Both the position numbers and the translations under genes were made by a program. Below, piece after piece: positions 35,874-45,407 of a stretch of 64,000 nt of DNA. The stretch is from an uncultured Eubacteriales bacterium. GTDB lineage: Bacteria > Bacillota > Clostridia > Christensenellales > Aristaeellaceae. Within the stretch, counting starts at the first letter, position 1. Each line of letters starts with the position of its first letter. The notes beneath the pieces are model-generated. The model was given only the letters and a program-made list of their open reading frames with translations. It had not been told where the DNA came from and made no database searches. The stretch covers positions 1 through 64,000 of the forward strand of contig UQEF01000002.1 of the NCBI GenBank assembly GCA_900540045.1, written 5' to 3'.

Positions 35874-38330
35874 ATGCCCACTACCGCATTCGATGTGGAA
35901 TCCATCAAGCAGAGCATTGTAGGCAAGCTGCAGCGCTATAATGGCGTTACCGTGCAGGAAGCCACCCCGCAGCAGCTCTACAAGGCGGTCGCCTCTACCG
36001 TACGCGACCAGATCATGCAAAAGTGGATGGTTTCCCGCCGCCTGCGTGATGCCAAGCGCAAGCGCCTGTATTATTTGTCGGTTGAGTTTTTAACCGGCCG
36101 TTCCCTCAATTGCAACCTGATCAACCTTTGCTCGCAGGAAAACTACGCTAAGGCGCTTAGCGAGCTGGGCATTGACCTGCAGACCATCCTGCCGGAGGAG
36201 CCCGAACCCGCGCTGGGCAACGGCGGTCTGGGCCGCCTGGCCGCCTGCTTTCTGGATAGCCTGTCCAGCCTGAACATTCCGGCCATGGGCTGCACCATCC
36301 GCTATGAGTATGGTCTGTTCCGCCAGAAGCTGGTGGAGGGCCAGCAGGTGGAACTGCCGGATAACTGGCTGCAAAACGGCAACGTCTGGGAAGTCGCCCG
36401 TACCGAAGACACCTGCACCGTGGAGTTTAACGGCCATGTGGAGGAGGGCGAGGAAAACGGCCGCCAGGTCTTTAAGCTCGTGGACACCTACCAGATCGAC
36501 GCCGTGCCGTATGATATGCCCGTGGTGGGCTATAACAACGATTGCGTCAACACGCTGCGCACCTGGTCGGCCCGCAGCCGTGCCAATCTGGACCTGACGC
36601 ATTTCGGAGAGGGTGAATACCTCAAGGCCATGGAGGAAATGCAGATGGCCGAGGTGATCTCCAAGGTGCTCTATCCCGAAGATAAGCACTACGAGGGCAA
36701 GATGCTGCGCCTCAAGCAGCACTACTTCTTCACCAGCGCCACCCTGCAATATGCGATCAAGAATTTCAAAAAGCACTTTGGCAACAACTTTGATCTGCTG
36801 CCGGACAAGTGCGTTTTCCACATTAACGACACGCATCCGGGCCTGGCGATTCCCGAGCTGATCCGCCTGCTGGTCGATCAGGAGGGTCTTTCCTGGGAGA
36901 TGGCGCAGCGCATCACCTACCGCTGCATGGCCTATACCAACCATACCGTCATGGCCGAAGCGCTGGAGCGCTGGCCCGTCGATATGATGAAGCAGACGCT
37001 TCCCCGCATCTACATGATCCTGGAGGAGCTGAACCGCCGCCTGTGCGCCGAGCTGTTCAAAAGCTATCCCGATCAGTGGGAGCGCATTGGCCACATGGCT
37101 ATCATCGCCTACGGGCAAGTCCACATGGCCAACCTGTGCGTGGCCATGTCCTCTAGCGTCAACGGCGTGAGCCAGCTGCATGGAAAGATCCTGCAGGACA
37201 GTCTGTTCCACGATTACTGGCTGCTCAACAAGGGCAAATTCAGCGCCATCACCAACGGCATCACCCACCGGCGCTGGCTGGTGGAGGCCAATCCCGCGCT
37301 GACCTCGCTGCTCAAGGAGGCCATTGGCCCCGGCTTCGTGGCCGACGCCTCAAAGCTGTCGGACCTGATCCCTTATGCGGATGATCCCGCCTTCCGCGAC
37401 AAGTTCGCCGCCGTGAAACAGCACAACAAGAAGCGCCTGCAAAAGCTGGTCAAGGACCGGCAGAACATCGACATCGATACCAGCTTTGTCTTTGACACCC
37501 AGGCCAAGCGCCTGCACGAATACAAGCGCCAGATGCTCAATGCCCTGCACATCCAGGTGCTTTACAACCGCATCGTGGACGATCCCAACTTCACCATGCC
37601 GCCGCGCCTCTTCCTCTTCGGCGCCAAGGCCGCTCCGGGTTATATGCGCGCAAAACAGACCATCCGCTACATCAACGCCCTGGCGGATCTGATCGACAAG
37701 CATCCGCGCGCCCGGCAGATGATCAAGATCGTCTATATCGAAAACTACGACGTTTCCACCGCGGAAATTCTGATTCCCGCCAGCGAAATCAGTCAGCAGC
37801 TTTCTACCGCGGGCAAGGAGGCCAGCGGCACGGGCAACATGAAGTTCATGATGAACGGCGCCGTGACACTGGGCACCATGGACGGCGCAAATGTGGAAAT
37901 CTATGAGCAGGTGGGCATCGACAACATCTACATCTTCGGCATGCGCGCCGATACTGTGGAGGGCATGTACCGTGAGCGCACCTACAACCCCATGAACATT
38001 TTTGAAACCAACCACGAAATCCGCAAGGCCATGAGCCAGTGGCTGGACGGAACGCTCTTCCCCAATGAACCTCTGGCCATGCAGGATCTGTACCATACGC
38101 TGCTGGTGGGTGATTACGGCGGTATGCCGGACAGCTATTTTGTGCTCAAGGACTTTGGCAGCTACTCCATGGCCAACCGCCGCATGATGGAGGACTACCA
38201 GAACCGCGACAAATGGCTGCGCATGGCCGTCATCAACACGGCCAAGTCCGGCTTCTTCAGTTCGGACCGCACCATTCGCCAGTATAACGACACCATCTGG
38301 CACATTCAGGACAGCGTTCCCACCCCGTAA
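35874..38330 (+). CDS. glgP: Glycogen/starch/alpha-glucan phosphorylase
   Basis: An 818-residue phosphorylase of normal family length. It releases glucose-1-phosphate from alpha-1,4-glucans using pyridoxal phosphate. The cofactor lysine is Lys657 in EASGTGNMKFMMNG; NGGLGRLAACFLDSL near residue 110 and YNYYNYD-type sugar contacts (EYKRQMLN, RLHEYKRQ) are also present. AAGGAGG at 35861-35867 sets the ATG at 35874, and a TATAAT promoter lies upstream. No other glycogen genes are adjacent. The gene runs against the general minus-strand direction of this arm. Confidence 0.97.
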   Translation: MPTTAFDVESIKQSIVGKLQRYNGVTVQEATPQQLYKAVASTVRDQIMQKWMVSRRLRDAKRKRLYYLSVEFLTGRSLNCNLINLCSQENYAKALSELGIDLQTILPEEPEPALGNGGLGRLAACFLDSLSSLNIPAMGCTIRYEYGLFRQKLVEGQQVELPDNWLQNGNVWEVARTEDTCTVEFNGHVEEGEENGRQVFKLVDTYQIDAVPYDMPVVGYNNDCVNTLRTWSARSRANLDLTHFGEGEYLKAMEEMQMAEVISKVLYPEDKHYEGKMLRLKQHYFFTSATLQYAIKNFKKHFGNNFDLLPDKCVFHINDTHPGLAIPELIRLLVDQEGLSWEMAQRITYRCMAYTNHTVMAEALERWPVDMMKQTLPRIYMILEELNRRLCAELFKSYPDQWERIGHMAIIAYGQVHMANLCVAMSSSVNGVSQLHGKILQDSLFHDYWLLNKGKFSAITNGITHRRWLVEANPALTSLLKEAIGPGFVADASKLSDLIPYADDPAFRDKFAAVKQHNKKRLQKLVKDRQNIDIDTSFVFDTQAKRLHEYKRQMLNALHIQVLYNRIVDDPNFTMPPRLFLFGAKAAPGYMRAKQTIRYINALADLIDKHPRARQMIKIVYIENYDVSTAEILIPASEISQQLSTAGKEASGTGNMKFMMNGAVTLGTMDGANVEIYEQVGIDNIYIFGMRADTVEGMYRERTYNPMNIFETNHEIRKAMSQWLDGTLFPNEPLAMQDLYHTLLVGDYGGMPDSYFVLKDFGSYSMANRRMMEDYQNRDKWLRMAVINTAKSGFFSSDRTIRQYNDTIWHIQDSVPTP

Positions 38331-38344
38331 GAAACCCCCGGTTC

Positions 38345-38380
38345 AAAGCGCCATGCGCCCGTGCGCATGGCGCTTTTGCT
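38345..38380 (+). terminator. Rho-independent terminator of glgP
   Basis: A 12-13 bp stem (AAGCGCCATGCGC with GCGCATGGCGCTT) and small loop are followed by TTTTGCTT, 14 nt after the stop codon. Confidence 0.85.
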
Positions 38381-38443
38381 TCCATATCTTTGAGAAATAA
38401 TTTTGGGAGTATTCCACAAAGATTGCGGTAGTATAAAGAGCTG

Positions 38444-38472
38444 TTGACTTATATTACGTACTATGCTATACT
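38444..38472 (+). promoter_or_regulatory. Sigma-A type promoter for the MBL-fold hydrolase
   Basis: TTGACT (38444-38449), 17 nt, TATACT (38467-38472). The start codon is at 38638, so the leader is about 158 nt. Within it, AAAGCC/GGGCTTT (38502-38524) can form a small hairpin. Confidence 0.7.
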
Positions 38473-38637
38473 TACAAAGTCATTTTTCGGTGCCTATGCC
38501 GAAAGCCTGATTATTTGGGCTTTTGCCTGTATGACGCTGCCTTTGAATGAGTCATCATTTTGTAATATATCGTTCCCGATACGGCTGGGGAACCGTGTAT
38601 GTTGCACTACGATCATTTACGGGAGGCGTCTTTTTCT

Positions 38638-39507
38638 ATGGACAGGCAACTCAAAATCATCTACCACTATCACAGCGGCTTTTCGGTCCAGGTGGGCGGA
38701 ACATTGCTGATCTTCGACTACTGGGAGGGCGAAGGACGGTCTCTGCCGCAGGTCGGCCGGATTACGCCGTCGTTCCTCAAGGCGTTTGAAAAGATTTACG
38801 TCTTTATCAGCCACGCCCATCCCGACCACCTCGATCCCATCGTGTACACGTGGGAATCCGAAGGCCTGCCAATCACCTACATCGTATCCAGCGACATGCC
38901 CGTGGGCACCCGGGGCAAGCGGCTGGCGCCGCTGCAGGAAAAGGAGCTCTCGCCTGACATAACCGTCAAGGCGTTTCAAAGCACCGACCTGGGCGTGGCC
39001 TTCCTGGTGCGGGCCTATGGCATGAACATTTTCCATGCGGGCGATCTCAACCTGTGGCACTGGCGGCAGGAAAGCACGCTGCGGGAGATTGAAGCGGCCG
39101 AAAACGCCTTCTACGAGGCGATTGAGCCCATCAAGGGCGAGCGCATCGACGTGTGCATGTTCCCGGTAGACCCCCGGCAGGGACTGATGTATGACGCAGG
39201 GGCGAACCATTTCATCCTGACGATGAAACCGCGCGTGTTCATCCCCATGCACTGGCAGGAGCGCCCGGAAGTCGCCATCGACTTTGCCCGGCGTGCCCGG
39301 ACCCCCAATACCGAGGTGCTGGCGCTGACCAAGCCGGGCGTCGTGGCCAACCTGACCTTTCACGACCAGTTGCTGGACATCCACATCATTGAACCCCCAA
39401 AGGACTTCGGCGAGCTGCCGATCGCTCCCGCCCGGCGTGTGGAACCGCAGATGCCTGCGGGCGACGATCCCTTCGCCGATACCGACCTTCCCGTAGACAT
39501 TGAATAG
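38638..39507 (+). CDS. MBL-fold metallo-hydrolase
   Basis: A 289-residue metallo-beta-lactamase-fold protein. The metal site shows as FISHAHPDHLDP (HxHxDH), with a later GD in FHAGDLNLWHW and a C-terminal His in PMHWQERPE, as in the UlaG-like group. The ATG at 38638 has GGGAGG upstream; the earlier in-frame ATG at 38599 has no ribosome site. It lies 18 nt before a VOC protein, with which it is probably cotranscribed. The substrate is unknown. Confidence 0.88.
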   Translation: MDRQLKIIYHYHSGFSVQVGGTLLIFDYWEGEGRSLPQVGRITPSFLKAFEKIYVFISHAHPDHLDPIVYTWESEGLPITYIVSSDMPVGTRGKRLAPLQEKELSPDITVKAFQSTDLGVAFLVRAYGMNIFHAGDLNLWHWRQESTLREIEAAENAFYEAIEPIKGERIDVCMFPVDPRQGLMYDAGANHFILTMKPRVFIPMHWQERPEVAIDFARRARTPNTEVLALTKPGVVANLTFHDQLLDIHIIEPPKDFGELPIAPARRVEPQMPAGDDPFADTDLPVDIE

Positions 39508-39525
39508 CAAAGGAGAGAAACGCCC

Positions 39526-39888
39526 ATGTTCACCATGATCCATGAGAACTACAACGTCCGCGATCTGGACCGCTCCCTGGCCTTCTACCGCGAGGCGCTG
39601 GGCCTGCACGAGGTGCGCCGCAACGAAAAGCCGGAATTCACCATCGTCTTTATGGCGGATGACACCGAAACCTTCGAGCTGGAACTGACCTGGCTCAAGG
39701 ATCGCACGACCCCCTACAATCTGGGCGATGAAGAGTTCCACCTGGCCTTCCGCACCGATGACATGGAGGCAGCGCACGCCCTGCATGAAAAGATGGGCTG
39801 CATCTGCTACGAGAATCCCGCCATGGGGATTTACTTCATCAAGGACCCGGACGGATACTGGCTGGAAATCGTTCCGGTGGGCAAATAA
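39526..39888 (+). CDS. VOC/glyoxalase I-family protein
   Basis: A 120-residue single-module VOC protein. Candidate metal ligands are His6 (TMIHENYNVRDLDRS), Glu in FELELTWL, His in EEFHLAFR and Glu in YWLEIVPVG, matching the H-E-H-E pattern of lactoylglutathione lyase. Glyoxalase activity is possible, but many VOC proteins have other substrates. AAAGGAG precedes the ATG, and a strong inverted repeat follows the gene. Confidence 0.88.
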   Translation: MFTMIHENYNVRDLDRSLAFYREALGLHEVRRNEKPEFTIVFMADDTETFELELTWLKDRTTPYNLGDEEFHLAFRTDDMEAAHALHEKMGCICYENPAMGIYFIKDPDGYWLEIVPVGK

Positions 39889-39904
39889 GCAGAACAAACA
39901 GAGT

Positions 39905-39941
39905 GGGAGCCGTTCAACTGCTTGAACGGCTCCCCTTGTTA
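39905..39941 (+). terminator. Terminator after the VOC gene
   Basis: GGGAGCCGTTCAA (39905-39917) and TTGAACGGCTCCC (39922-39934) form a 13-bp perfect stem with a 4-nt loop, followed by a weak T-rich tail. Confidence 0.75.
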
Positions 39942-40061
39942 TTGCCTTAAAACTTCTTTGAGGAGGCCATTGGAAAATCCAGATCGCGGGCCTGTACGGT
40001 GGATTCAAACCCTGCGCCTGACTCTGCCGTGCCAGGGTCTTTCTGTTTCTTTGCCCTCGAT

Positions 40062-41027
40062 TTACTCCGCATGGCGCGCGGCATTCCACCGGCGGCAGAC
40101 CGGCCAGGCGAACGCCGCGCCAGCCACAATATACACGATCATGACCGCCACCCGCTGCAGAAGCGACACGGCCACGCCGTTCTGAAACAGCGCGCCCGTC
40201 AGACTGGTGGCCGCGCCCATGACCGCTTCCTTGATGCCGATGTTGCCCGGAACGATGGATACCACGGTAGCAATCCAGCTTACGCTGTTATAAAACAGCG
40301 CCTGATATACCGTGACCGGCATCCCGATGGCCCCGAAGCAGGCCATGTACAGGGAGAGCTGAACGGCATTGTTCACGACCAGGCAGGCCAGCAGCCGCCA
40401 CAGCAGCCACCGGTTTTTCAGGAGGGCGTTGAAGCCCCGCACCACATCGCCCAGCAGCTTCACCCTGTCCAGCACGCGCGCGCCGCGGCCCTGCACCAGC
40501 AGTGAAAAGGCGATGAATCCGGCCACCGCCAGCGTGCCCACGGCCCACAGCAGCCATAGAACGCCGGACCACGTTCCGTCCAGCACCCCCGTCAGAAGCA
40601 GCGAAACAAACATCTGCGCCAGCGCAAACACCACGCCGAAGACGATGTTCCCCGCCGCCATGCTCACGCTTTTCACATATGCCAGCCCCTTGGTGCGCTT
40701 GTAGTAGGCCGCGCTGAACACCAGATCCGCGCGCATGGGCAGCACATAGGCCATGGCATTGGCCACGAAGGTGACCCCCATCCAGTCCACTGCATCCAGT
40801 GGGATGTGATAGGTGGAGAGAATCAGACGGTGATAGACGCAGTTCATCACGCAGCCGCCCAGCGCCAGCGCCAGCATCAGCGTCACATCTCCCGCGCTGA
40901 GCGCCAGCAGGCGCGCCATATCCGCACGGTTTTCGTATACATACCAGGCAAGCAGCGAAACCAGCACCACAAACAGCGCCGTGGACAGCGCACGCTTCCA
41001 GTCCATTCCACGCTTTGGCTGCGTCAC
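40062..41027 (-). CDS. Flippase-like membrane protein (LPG synthase transmembrane-domain family)
   Basis: A 321-residue protein with about eight helices of the UPF0104/LPG_synthase_TM family. Typical motifs are VYHRLILSTYHIPLDAVDW, NAMAYVLPMRADLVFSAAYYKR and SIVPGNIGIKEAVMGA. The GTG at 41027 has GGAGGG 7 nt upstream and starts 3 nt from the stop of the GtrA gene, so coupling is likely. Related proteins move or modify lipids such as lysyl-phosphatidylglycerol or polyprenyl-linked sugars; no lysyltransferase domain is attached. Confidence 0.85.
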   Translation of the reverse strand: MTQPKRGMDWKRALSTALFVVLVSLLAWYVYENRADMARLLALSAGDVTLMLALALGGCVMNCVYHRLILSTYHIPLDAVDWMGVTFVANAMAYVLPMRADLVFSAAYYKRTKGLAYVKSVSMAAGNIVFGVVFALAQMFVSLLLTGVLDGTWSGVLWLLWAVGTLAVAGFIAFSLLVQGRGARVLDRVKLLGDVVRGFNALLKNRWLLWRLLACLVVNNAVQLSLYMACFGAIGMPVTVYQALFYNSVSWIATVVSIVPGNIGIKEAVMGAATSLTGALFQNGVAVSLLQRVAVMIVYIVAGAAFAWPVCRRWNAARHAE

Positions 41028-41030
41028 GGG

Positions 41031-41477
41031 TCATCCCTCCGCTTTTTCATTGGCGCGGCGCGCTACGTCGTTGGTATCGATGCGGTTGCGATAGACCACG
41101 AAGCGCTGATAGAGAAATTCCGTGACAAAATTGACGGCCATGGTGATCGCCAGCACCAGAAAGTCATTCCAGCCGGCAGTGGTCAGGACGTGGCCCCCCC
41201 AGGTGGAAACCGGCGTAAAAACGGCGTAAAACAGCGCCACCAGCAGCATGCTGCGCCCCACCGACGCGTCGCTTCGGAAGGTATAGCGGCGGTTGAAGGT
41301 GAAGTTCCACAGCACGCTCAGCACCAGCGCGGTCAGATAGCTGGGCCAGTACGGCAGATGGAACACCGTTTCCATCAAGGTGAAGGCGGCGACCTGGATC
41401 AGTCCCGCACTGATGGAAAACAGCGTAAACTTGACCACCTGCCACACGCTGGTCACGTCCTTATGTTCCTGCGACAT
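41031..41477 (-). CDS. GtrA-family membrane protein
   Basis: A 148-residue protein with four helices. WQVVKFTLFSISAGLIQVAAF opens it, and the family signature NFTFNRRYTFRS lies mid-chain. It ends with FVTEFLYQRFVVYRN. GtrA proteins are thought to help flip polyprenyl-linked sugars used to glycosylate cell-surface polymers. GAGAGG precedes the ATG. It lies between metH and the flippase-like gene. Confidence 0.9.
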   Translation of the reverse strand: MSQEHKDVTSVWQVVKFTLFSISAGLIQVAAFTLMETVFHLPYWPSYLTALVLSVLWNFTFNRRYTFRSDASVGRSMLLVALFYAVFTPVSTWGGHVLTTAGWNDFLVLAITMAVNFVTEFLYQRFVVYRNRIDTNDVARRANEKAEG

Positions 41478-41513
41478 GTTGTACCTCTCCTCTCCGTCTC
41501 TGCTGTTTGTTCT

Positions 41514-43931
41514 TCAGCCCAACACCCGCTGCGCCACGCGCACGGTCGCCATGGCATCGGGCGCATAATGGTCCGCGCCAATCTGATCGGCATATGCCTG
41601 GGTGAGCACGGCTCCGCCCACCACCACCGTCACGCCCGGCGCCTCTTTTTTCAGCAGAGCGATGGTTTCACGCATGGCGGGCACCGTGGTGGTCATCAGG
41701 GCGCTCAGACCTACCAGCCGCGCGCCGGTATCCCGCACGGCCTCCAGTACGCGCGCGGGCGGCACATCCTTGCCCAGATCAGTCACGGCAAAGCCGTAAT
41801 TAAGCAGGAGCACCTTGACGATGTTCTTGCCAATATCGTGTACATCGCCCTGAACGGTAGCCAGCACCACGCGGCCGGCTCCCTCGCTCGCCTGCGCCGG
41901 CAGGCGAGCGCGAATGGGCTCGAAAGCGGCCTGCGCTGCACCCGCGCTCTGCAGAAGCTGGGGCAAAAACAGTTCCCCGCGCTCATAGCGTACGCCCACC
42001 TCCGTAAGGGCGGGCATCACGCTTCCTTCAATCAGGGAGAGCGGCTCGCTCCCGCCGTCCAGCAGGGCCTGCGCAGCCAGCTTTGCGTCGCCTGCCAGCC
42101 CGTCGCGAATGGCGCGGTATAGCGCGTCGCCGCCTGCGGGCTCCGCCTTTCCGGCAGGGGCGGACACGCGGGCCGGAGCGGCGGACGCAGGCGCCGGCGC
42201 CGGCAGCCGCTGCATCGCCTGAAGATATTCCTCCAATCCCCTGCTGCATCCGATCAGAGCACGGCTCGCCCAAAACGCCCCGCTTACCGCGGAATCGAGC
42301 GGGTTGAGAATGGCCGCATCCAGCCCGGCCTCCAAAGCCATGGACAGGAACGCAGCCGTCAGCGCCGGGCGGTTGGGCAGGCCGAAGGACACATTGCTGA
42401 CTCCGAGCACGGTCCTGTATCCCCGCCGGTGCAGTTCCCGGAGCGTCTGCAGCGTCAGCGAGGGGCCGGACGTATCGGTAGCGACGGTGAGGGTGAGCGC
42501 ATCAAAAAGGAGATCGGTCGAACGGATGCCATAGCGTGCGGCCTCCCGCACAATCCGCTGGGCAATGTCCACCCGGCCCTCGACCGTATCGGGGATGCCT
42601 TTCTCGTCCAGTGTAAGGGCCACCAGCGCCCCGCCGTATTCACGCACCAGCGGAAAGACGGCGTCCATCACCGCCTGCTTTCCGGAGACGCTATTGACCA
42701 GCGGACGGCCGATATAGACCCGCATAGCCGCCTCCAGCGCCCTAGGGTCGGCGGTATCCAGCTGCAGCGGAACGTCGCAGACGCTCTGCACGGCCTGTAC
42801 CACGCGCGTCAAACATGCGGGCTCATCGATTTCCGGCAGTCCCACATTCACATCCAGCGCGTGCGCCCCGGCTTCCGTCTGAGCGATAGCCTCGCGCATC
42901 ACGGCATCCATGTCGCCCTCGCGCAGCGCCTGCTTCAGGCGCTTTTTGCCGGTGGGATTGAGGCGTTCGCCGATGATGATCGGCCCATCGTCCAGAGAGA
43001 GGGACGTTGTACGCCCGGAGATCATACAGCGCGGTAATGTTTCACGTGAAACAAGCGGACAATCGCGCGTAGCGCTCACCAGCCGGGCGATATGCTCCGG
43101 CGTGGTACCGCAGCAGCCGCCCAGCGCCCAGGCGCCCAGCCGGACCATCGGCAGCATATCGCGCGCAAAGTCCTCCGGCGAGGTGGGAAACACCGTCTTT
43201 CCGTCAATTACCACAGGCAGGCTGGCATTGGGCTGTACAAAGAATGGAAGCGCGGTGCAGGCGGCCAGGGTGCGCACGTTGTCCATCAGCGCCGACGGCT
43301 CGTGTCCGCAGTTGAGGCCTATCGCCGTTACGCCCATCCCCTCCAGCATGGCCACCGTTCCGGGGATGTCGGCTCCGGTAAGCAGCCGGCCCCGCTCGTC
43401 AAAGGTGAGGCTGACAAACAGCGGCAGCTGTCTGCCCGCCGCTTTGAGCGCCTGCTTTGCGCCCAACACGCAGGCTTTTACCTCTGCCAGATCCGTCATG
43501 GTTTCGATCAAAAGCAGATCCGGCCCTTCTTCGATGGCAGCGGCAAAGCCGTCCTGAAACAGCCGGATGGCATTCTCGAAGAGCAAATCCCCATACGGAG
43601 CCAGAAGGCGTCCGGACGGCCCCATATCCGCGGCGACATAACCGCGCCCGGCACGCGAGACGGCCTCTCTGGCGATACGCACACCCGCGCGCATGCAGGA
43701 AGCCGCATCCGCACCCAGATGAGCGGCGGTTGCGCCAAAGGTGTTGGTGGTCACGATATCGCAGCCGGCCTCCAGGTAGCGCCGGTGGACATCCAGAATG
43801 CGGTCCGGATGGGACAGGTTCCACGTTTCGGGCCGCTCTCCGCCGGACAAACCCATGCCCTGCAACAGCGTACCCATGCCGCCGTCGAAGTACAGCAGCC
43901 GTTTGCCGAGCTCCTTGTCAATTTCGTTCAT
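41514..43931 (-). CDS. metH: Cobalamin-dependent methionine synthase, without activation domain
   Basis: An 805-residue MetH. The homocysteine domain (1 to about 290) has the zinc cysteines in GLNCGHEP and GGCCGTTPEH. The pterin domain (about 310-555) has GERLNPTGKK and DVNVGLPEID. The cobalamin cap and B12-binding domains follow, with the cobalt-ligand His in VQGDVHDIGKNIV. It stops after the B12 domain; the reactivation domain is a separate gene overlapping by 4 nt. A perfect parS site lies inside the gene, coding for VSRET. Confidence 0.95.
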   Translation of the reverse strand: MNEIDKELGKRLLYFDGGMGTLLQGMGLSGGERPETWNLSHPDRILDVHRRYLEAGCDIVTTNTFGATAAHLGADAASCMRAGVRIAREAVSRAGRGYVAADMGPSGRLLAPYGDLLFENAIRLFQDGFAAAIEEGPDLLLIETMTDLAEVKACVLGAKQALKAAGRQLPLFVSLTFDERGRLLTGADIPGTVAMLEGMGVTAIGLNCGHEPSALMDNVRTLAACTALPFFVQPNASLPVVIDGKTVFPTSPEDFARDMLPMVRLGAWALGGCCGTTPEHIARLVSATRDCPLVSRETLPRCMISGRTTSLSLDDGPIIIGERLNPTGKKRLKQALREGDMDAVMREAIAQTEAGAHALDVNVGLPEIDEPACLTRVVQAVQSVCDVPLQLDTADPRALEAAMRVYIGRPLVNSVSGKQAVMDAVFPLVREYGGALVALTLDEKGIPDTVEGRVDIAQRIVREAARYGIRSTDLLFDALTLTVATDTSGPSLTLQTLRELHRRGYRTVLGVSNVSFGLPNRPALTAAFLSMALEAGLDAAILNPLDSAVSGAFWASRALIGCSRGLEEYLQAMQRLPAPAPASAAPARVSAPAGKAEPAGGDALYRAIRDGLAGDAKLAAQALLDGGSEPLSLIEGSVMPALTEVGVRYERGELFLPQLLQSAGAAQAAFEPIRARLPAQASEGAGRVVLATVQGDVHDIGKNIVKVLLLNYGFAVTDLGKDVPPARVLEAVRDTGARLVGLSALMTTTVPAMRETIALLKKEAPGVTVVVGGAVLTQAYADQIGADHYAPDAMATVRVAQRVLG
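43038..43053. other. parS ParB-binding site (16 of 16)
   Basis: TGTTTCACGTGAAACA is a perfect match to the ParB/Spo0J site. It is within metH, about 15 kb left of the predicted oriC. Confidence 0.9.
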
Positions 43932-44521
43932 GGTCTTTCCTCCGCAAAACGCAGCGCAATCAGCGCCGTCACGCTTTTTTCGGGAAGCATCAATCCCCCT
44001 GCCGTCAGACTGATGCCGATGCGGCGCGCCTCCAGCCAGGAAAGCAGCGCCCCCTGGCAGCTCAGCGGCGCATCGCCATAGCCGGGGCTGAATCGCGGCG
44101 ACAGGGTCAGTCCTTCCCGCATCAAATCCACCGCCTGCTCCCTGAGCAACCCGTCGATAACCTCATCCACCAGTGCGGACGCGCAGGCACCCACCGCCGC
44201 GCCCAGCGCGGAGTCCGTCAGCATCAGGCGGCGCACCAGAGTGTCCAGCGGCGCGCCCAAGGTGACCGCCAGCGCCAGTCCCTCACGTGCGCCCGCAAAC
44301 AGGCGGCACAGATCCCGTGAAGGGATGGTCAGCGCATCCCCGATGAACAGCACGCCCTCCCGGGCCCGCATGGGTGCACGGCGAATCAGGCTTCGGGGCC
44401 GTGCCGCCTCCCTTGCCATGGGATAGGCCTCCTCCAGCACCGCCAGCGCACGTCCGGCCGGCGCGCCCCGGATGCCGAGATAACGCGCCGCATCGCGCAG
44501 AATGCGCGCCTTAGCATCCAT
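43928..44521 (-). CDS. Methionine synthase activation-domain protein
   Basis: A 197-residue protein matching the C-terminal reactivation domain of MetH. It has RFSPGYGDAPLSCQGALLSWL and the AdoMet-domain ending ISLTAGGLMLPEKSVTALI. It would bind AdoMet to re-methylate oxidised cobalamin on MetH. The ATG at 44521 overlaps metF by 11 nt, and the stop overlaps the metH start by 4 nt, so all three are coupled. A TTG at 44548 is a possible longer start, but no ribosome site supports it. Confidence 0.88.
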   Translation of the reverse strand: MDAKARILRDAARYLGIRGAPAGRALAVLEEAYPMAREAARPRSLIRRAPMRAREGVLFIGDALTIPSRDLCRLFAGAREGLALAVTLGAPLDTLVRRLMLTDSALGAAVGACASALVDEVIDGLLREQAVDLMREGLTLSPRFSPGYGDAPLSCQGALLSWLEARRIGISLTAGGLMLPEKSVTALIALRFAEERP

Positions 44522-45389
44522 GGCGCAGAATAGGGCCCAGGTTGGCAAAGATCGCTGCCGCCACCCTCGGCCGGTTCATGGTGTAGAGATGAATCCGGTT
44601 GACGCCGTTGGCCACCATATCGATAATCTGGTCGGTGGCATAGGCGATTCCAGCCTTTTCCATGCTGGACGGGTCGTCGGCGAAACGGTCCAGAATGGCC
44701 AGAAAACGCTGGGGCAGCGTCGCGTTGCTCAATTTGACAATGCGGCGAATCTGCCGCGCATTGACCACGGGCATGATGCCCGCCGTGACGGGAATGTGGA
44801 TTCCCCTGGCCAGTGCACGATACAGAAAGCGGTACAGGATATCGTTGTCAAACACCATCTGGGTAGTAAGAAAGTCCGCTCCAGCATCCTGCTTGCGGCG
44901 CAGATAGTCCAGATCGGTATCCCGGTCGGGAGATTCCGGGTGTCCCTCCGGATAGCACGCCGCACCTACGCAAAACGCGCCGCGGCTGCGGATGGCGGCA
45001 ATCAGCTCGGCTGCATAGCGAAAGTGTTCCTCGCCGGGAAAGCTCATGCCTTCGGGCAGGTCGCCCCGAAGGGCCAGAACACTTCGGATGCCCGCCTGCG
45101 CAAGGCCGTCCAGCACTGCGTCAATCTGATCCCTCGTGTCGCCCACACAGGTCAGGTGGGACAGCGCCGTAACCCCATGCTCCTGCACATAGGCGCTGAT
45201 CTCGCGGGTAAACTGGGGCGTGCTGCCGGATGCGCCGCAGGTAACGCTGACATAGGCGGGCGACAGCGCGCAGATATCCCTCACCGCGGCCTTGGCCTCC
45301 TCGACCTTGTCAAACACCTTGGGCGGAAACACCTCGCAGCTCAAATGTACGCCGGGCTGGTCAAACAGCTCCCGAATGGTCAATCTCAA
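44511..45389 (-). CDS. metF: Methylenetetrahydrofolate reductase
   Basis: A 292-residue flavoenzyme that makes 5-methyl-THF for MetH. It has the N-terminal VHLSCEVFPPK motif, the SVTCGASGS substrate loop, SHLTCVGDTRDQID, LRGDLPEG and the TTQMVFD flavin region. GGGGGAGG lies upstream of two possible TTG starts at 45389 and 45383; the second has the better 8-nt spacing, the first is kept as the longer form. The gene is 18 nt after a membrane-protein gene. Confidence 0.95.
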   Translation of the reverse strand: MRLTIRELFDQPGVHLSCEVFPPKVFDKVEEAKAAVRDICALSPAYVSVTCGASGSTPQFTREISAYVQEHGVTALSHLTCVGDTRDQIDAVLDGLAQAGIRSVLALRGDLPEGMSFPGEEHFRYAAELIAAIRSRGAFCVGAACYPEGHPESPDRDTDLDYLRRKQDAGADFLTTQMVFDNDILYRFLYRALARGIHIPVTAGIMPVVNARQIRRIVKLSNATLPQRFLAILDRFADDPSSMEKAGIAYATDQIIDMVANGVNRIHLYTMNRPRVAAAIFANLGPILRHGC

Positions 45390-45407
45390 CGCCTCCCCCT
45401 CACGAAA

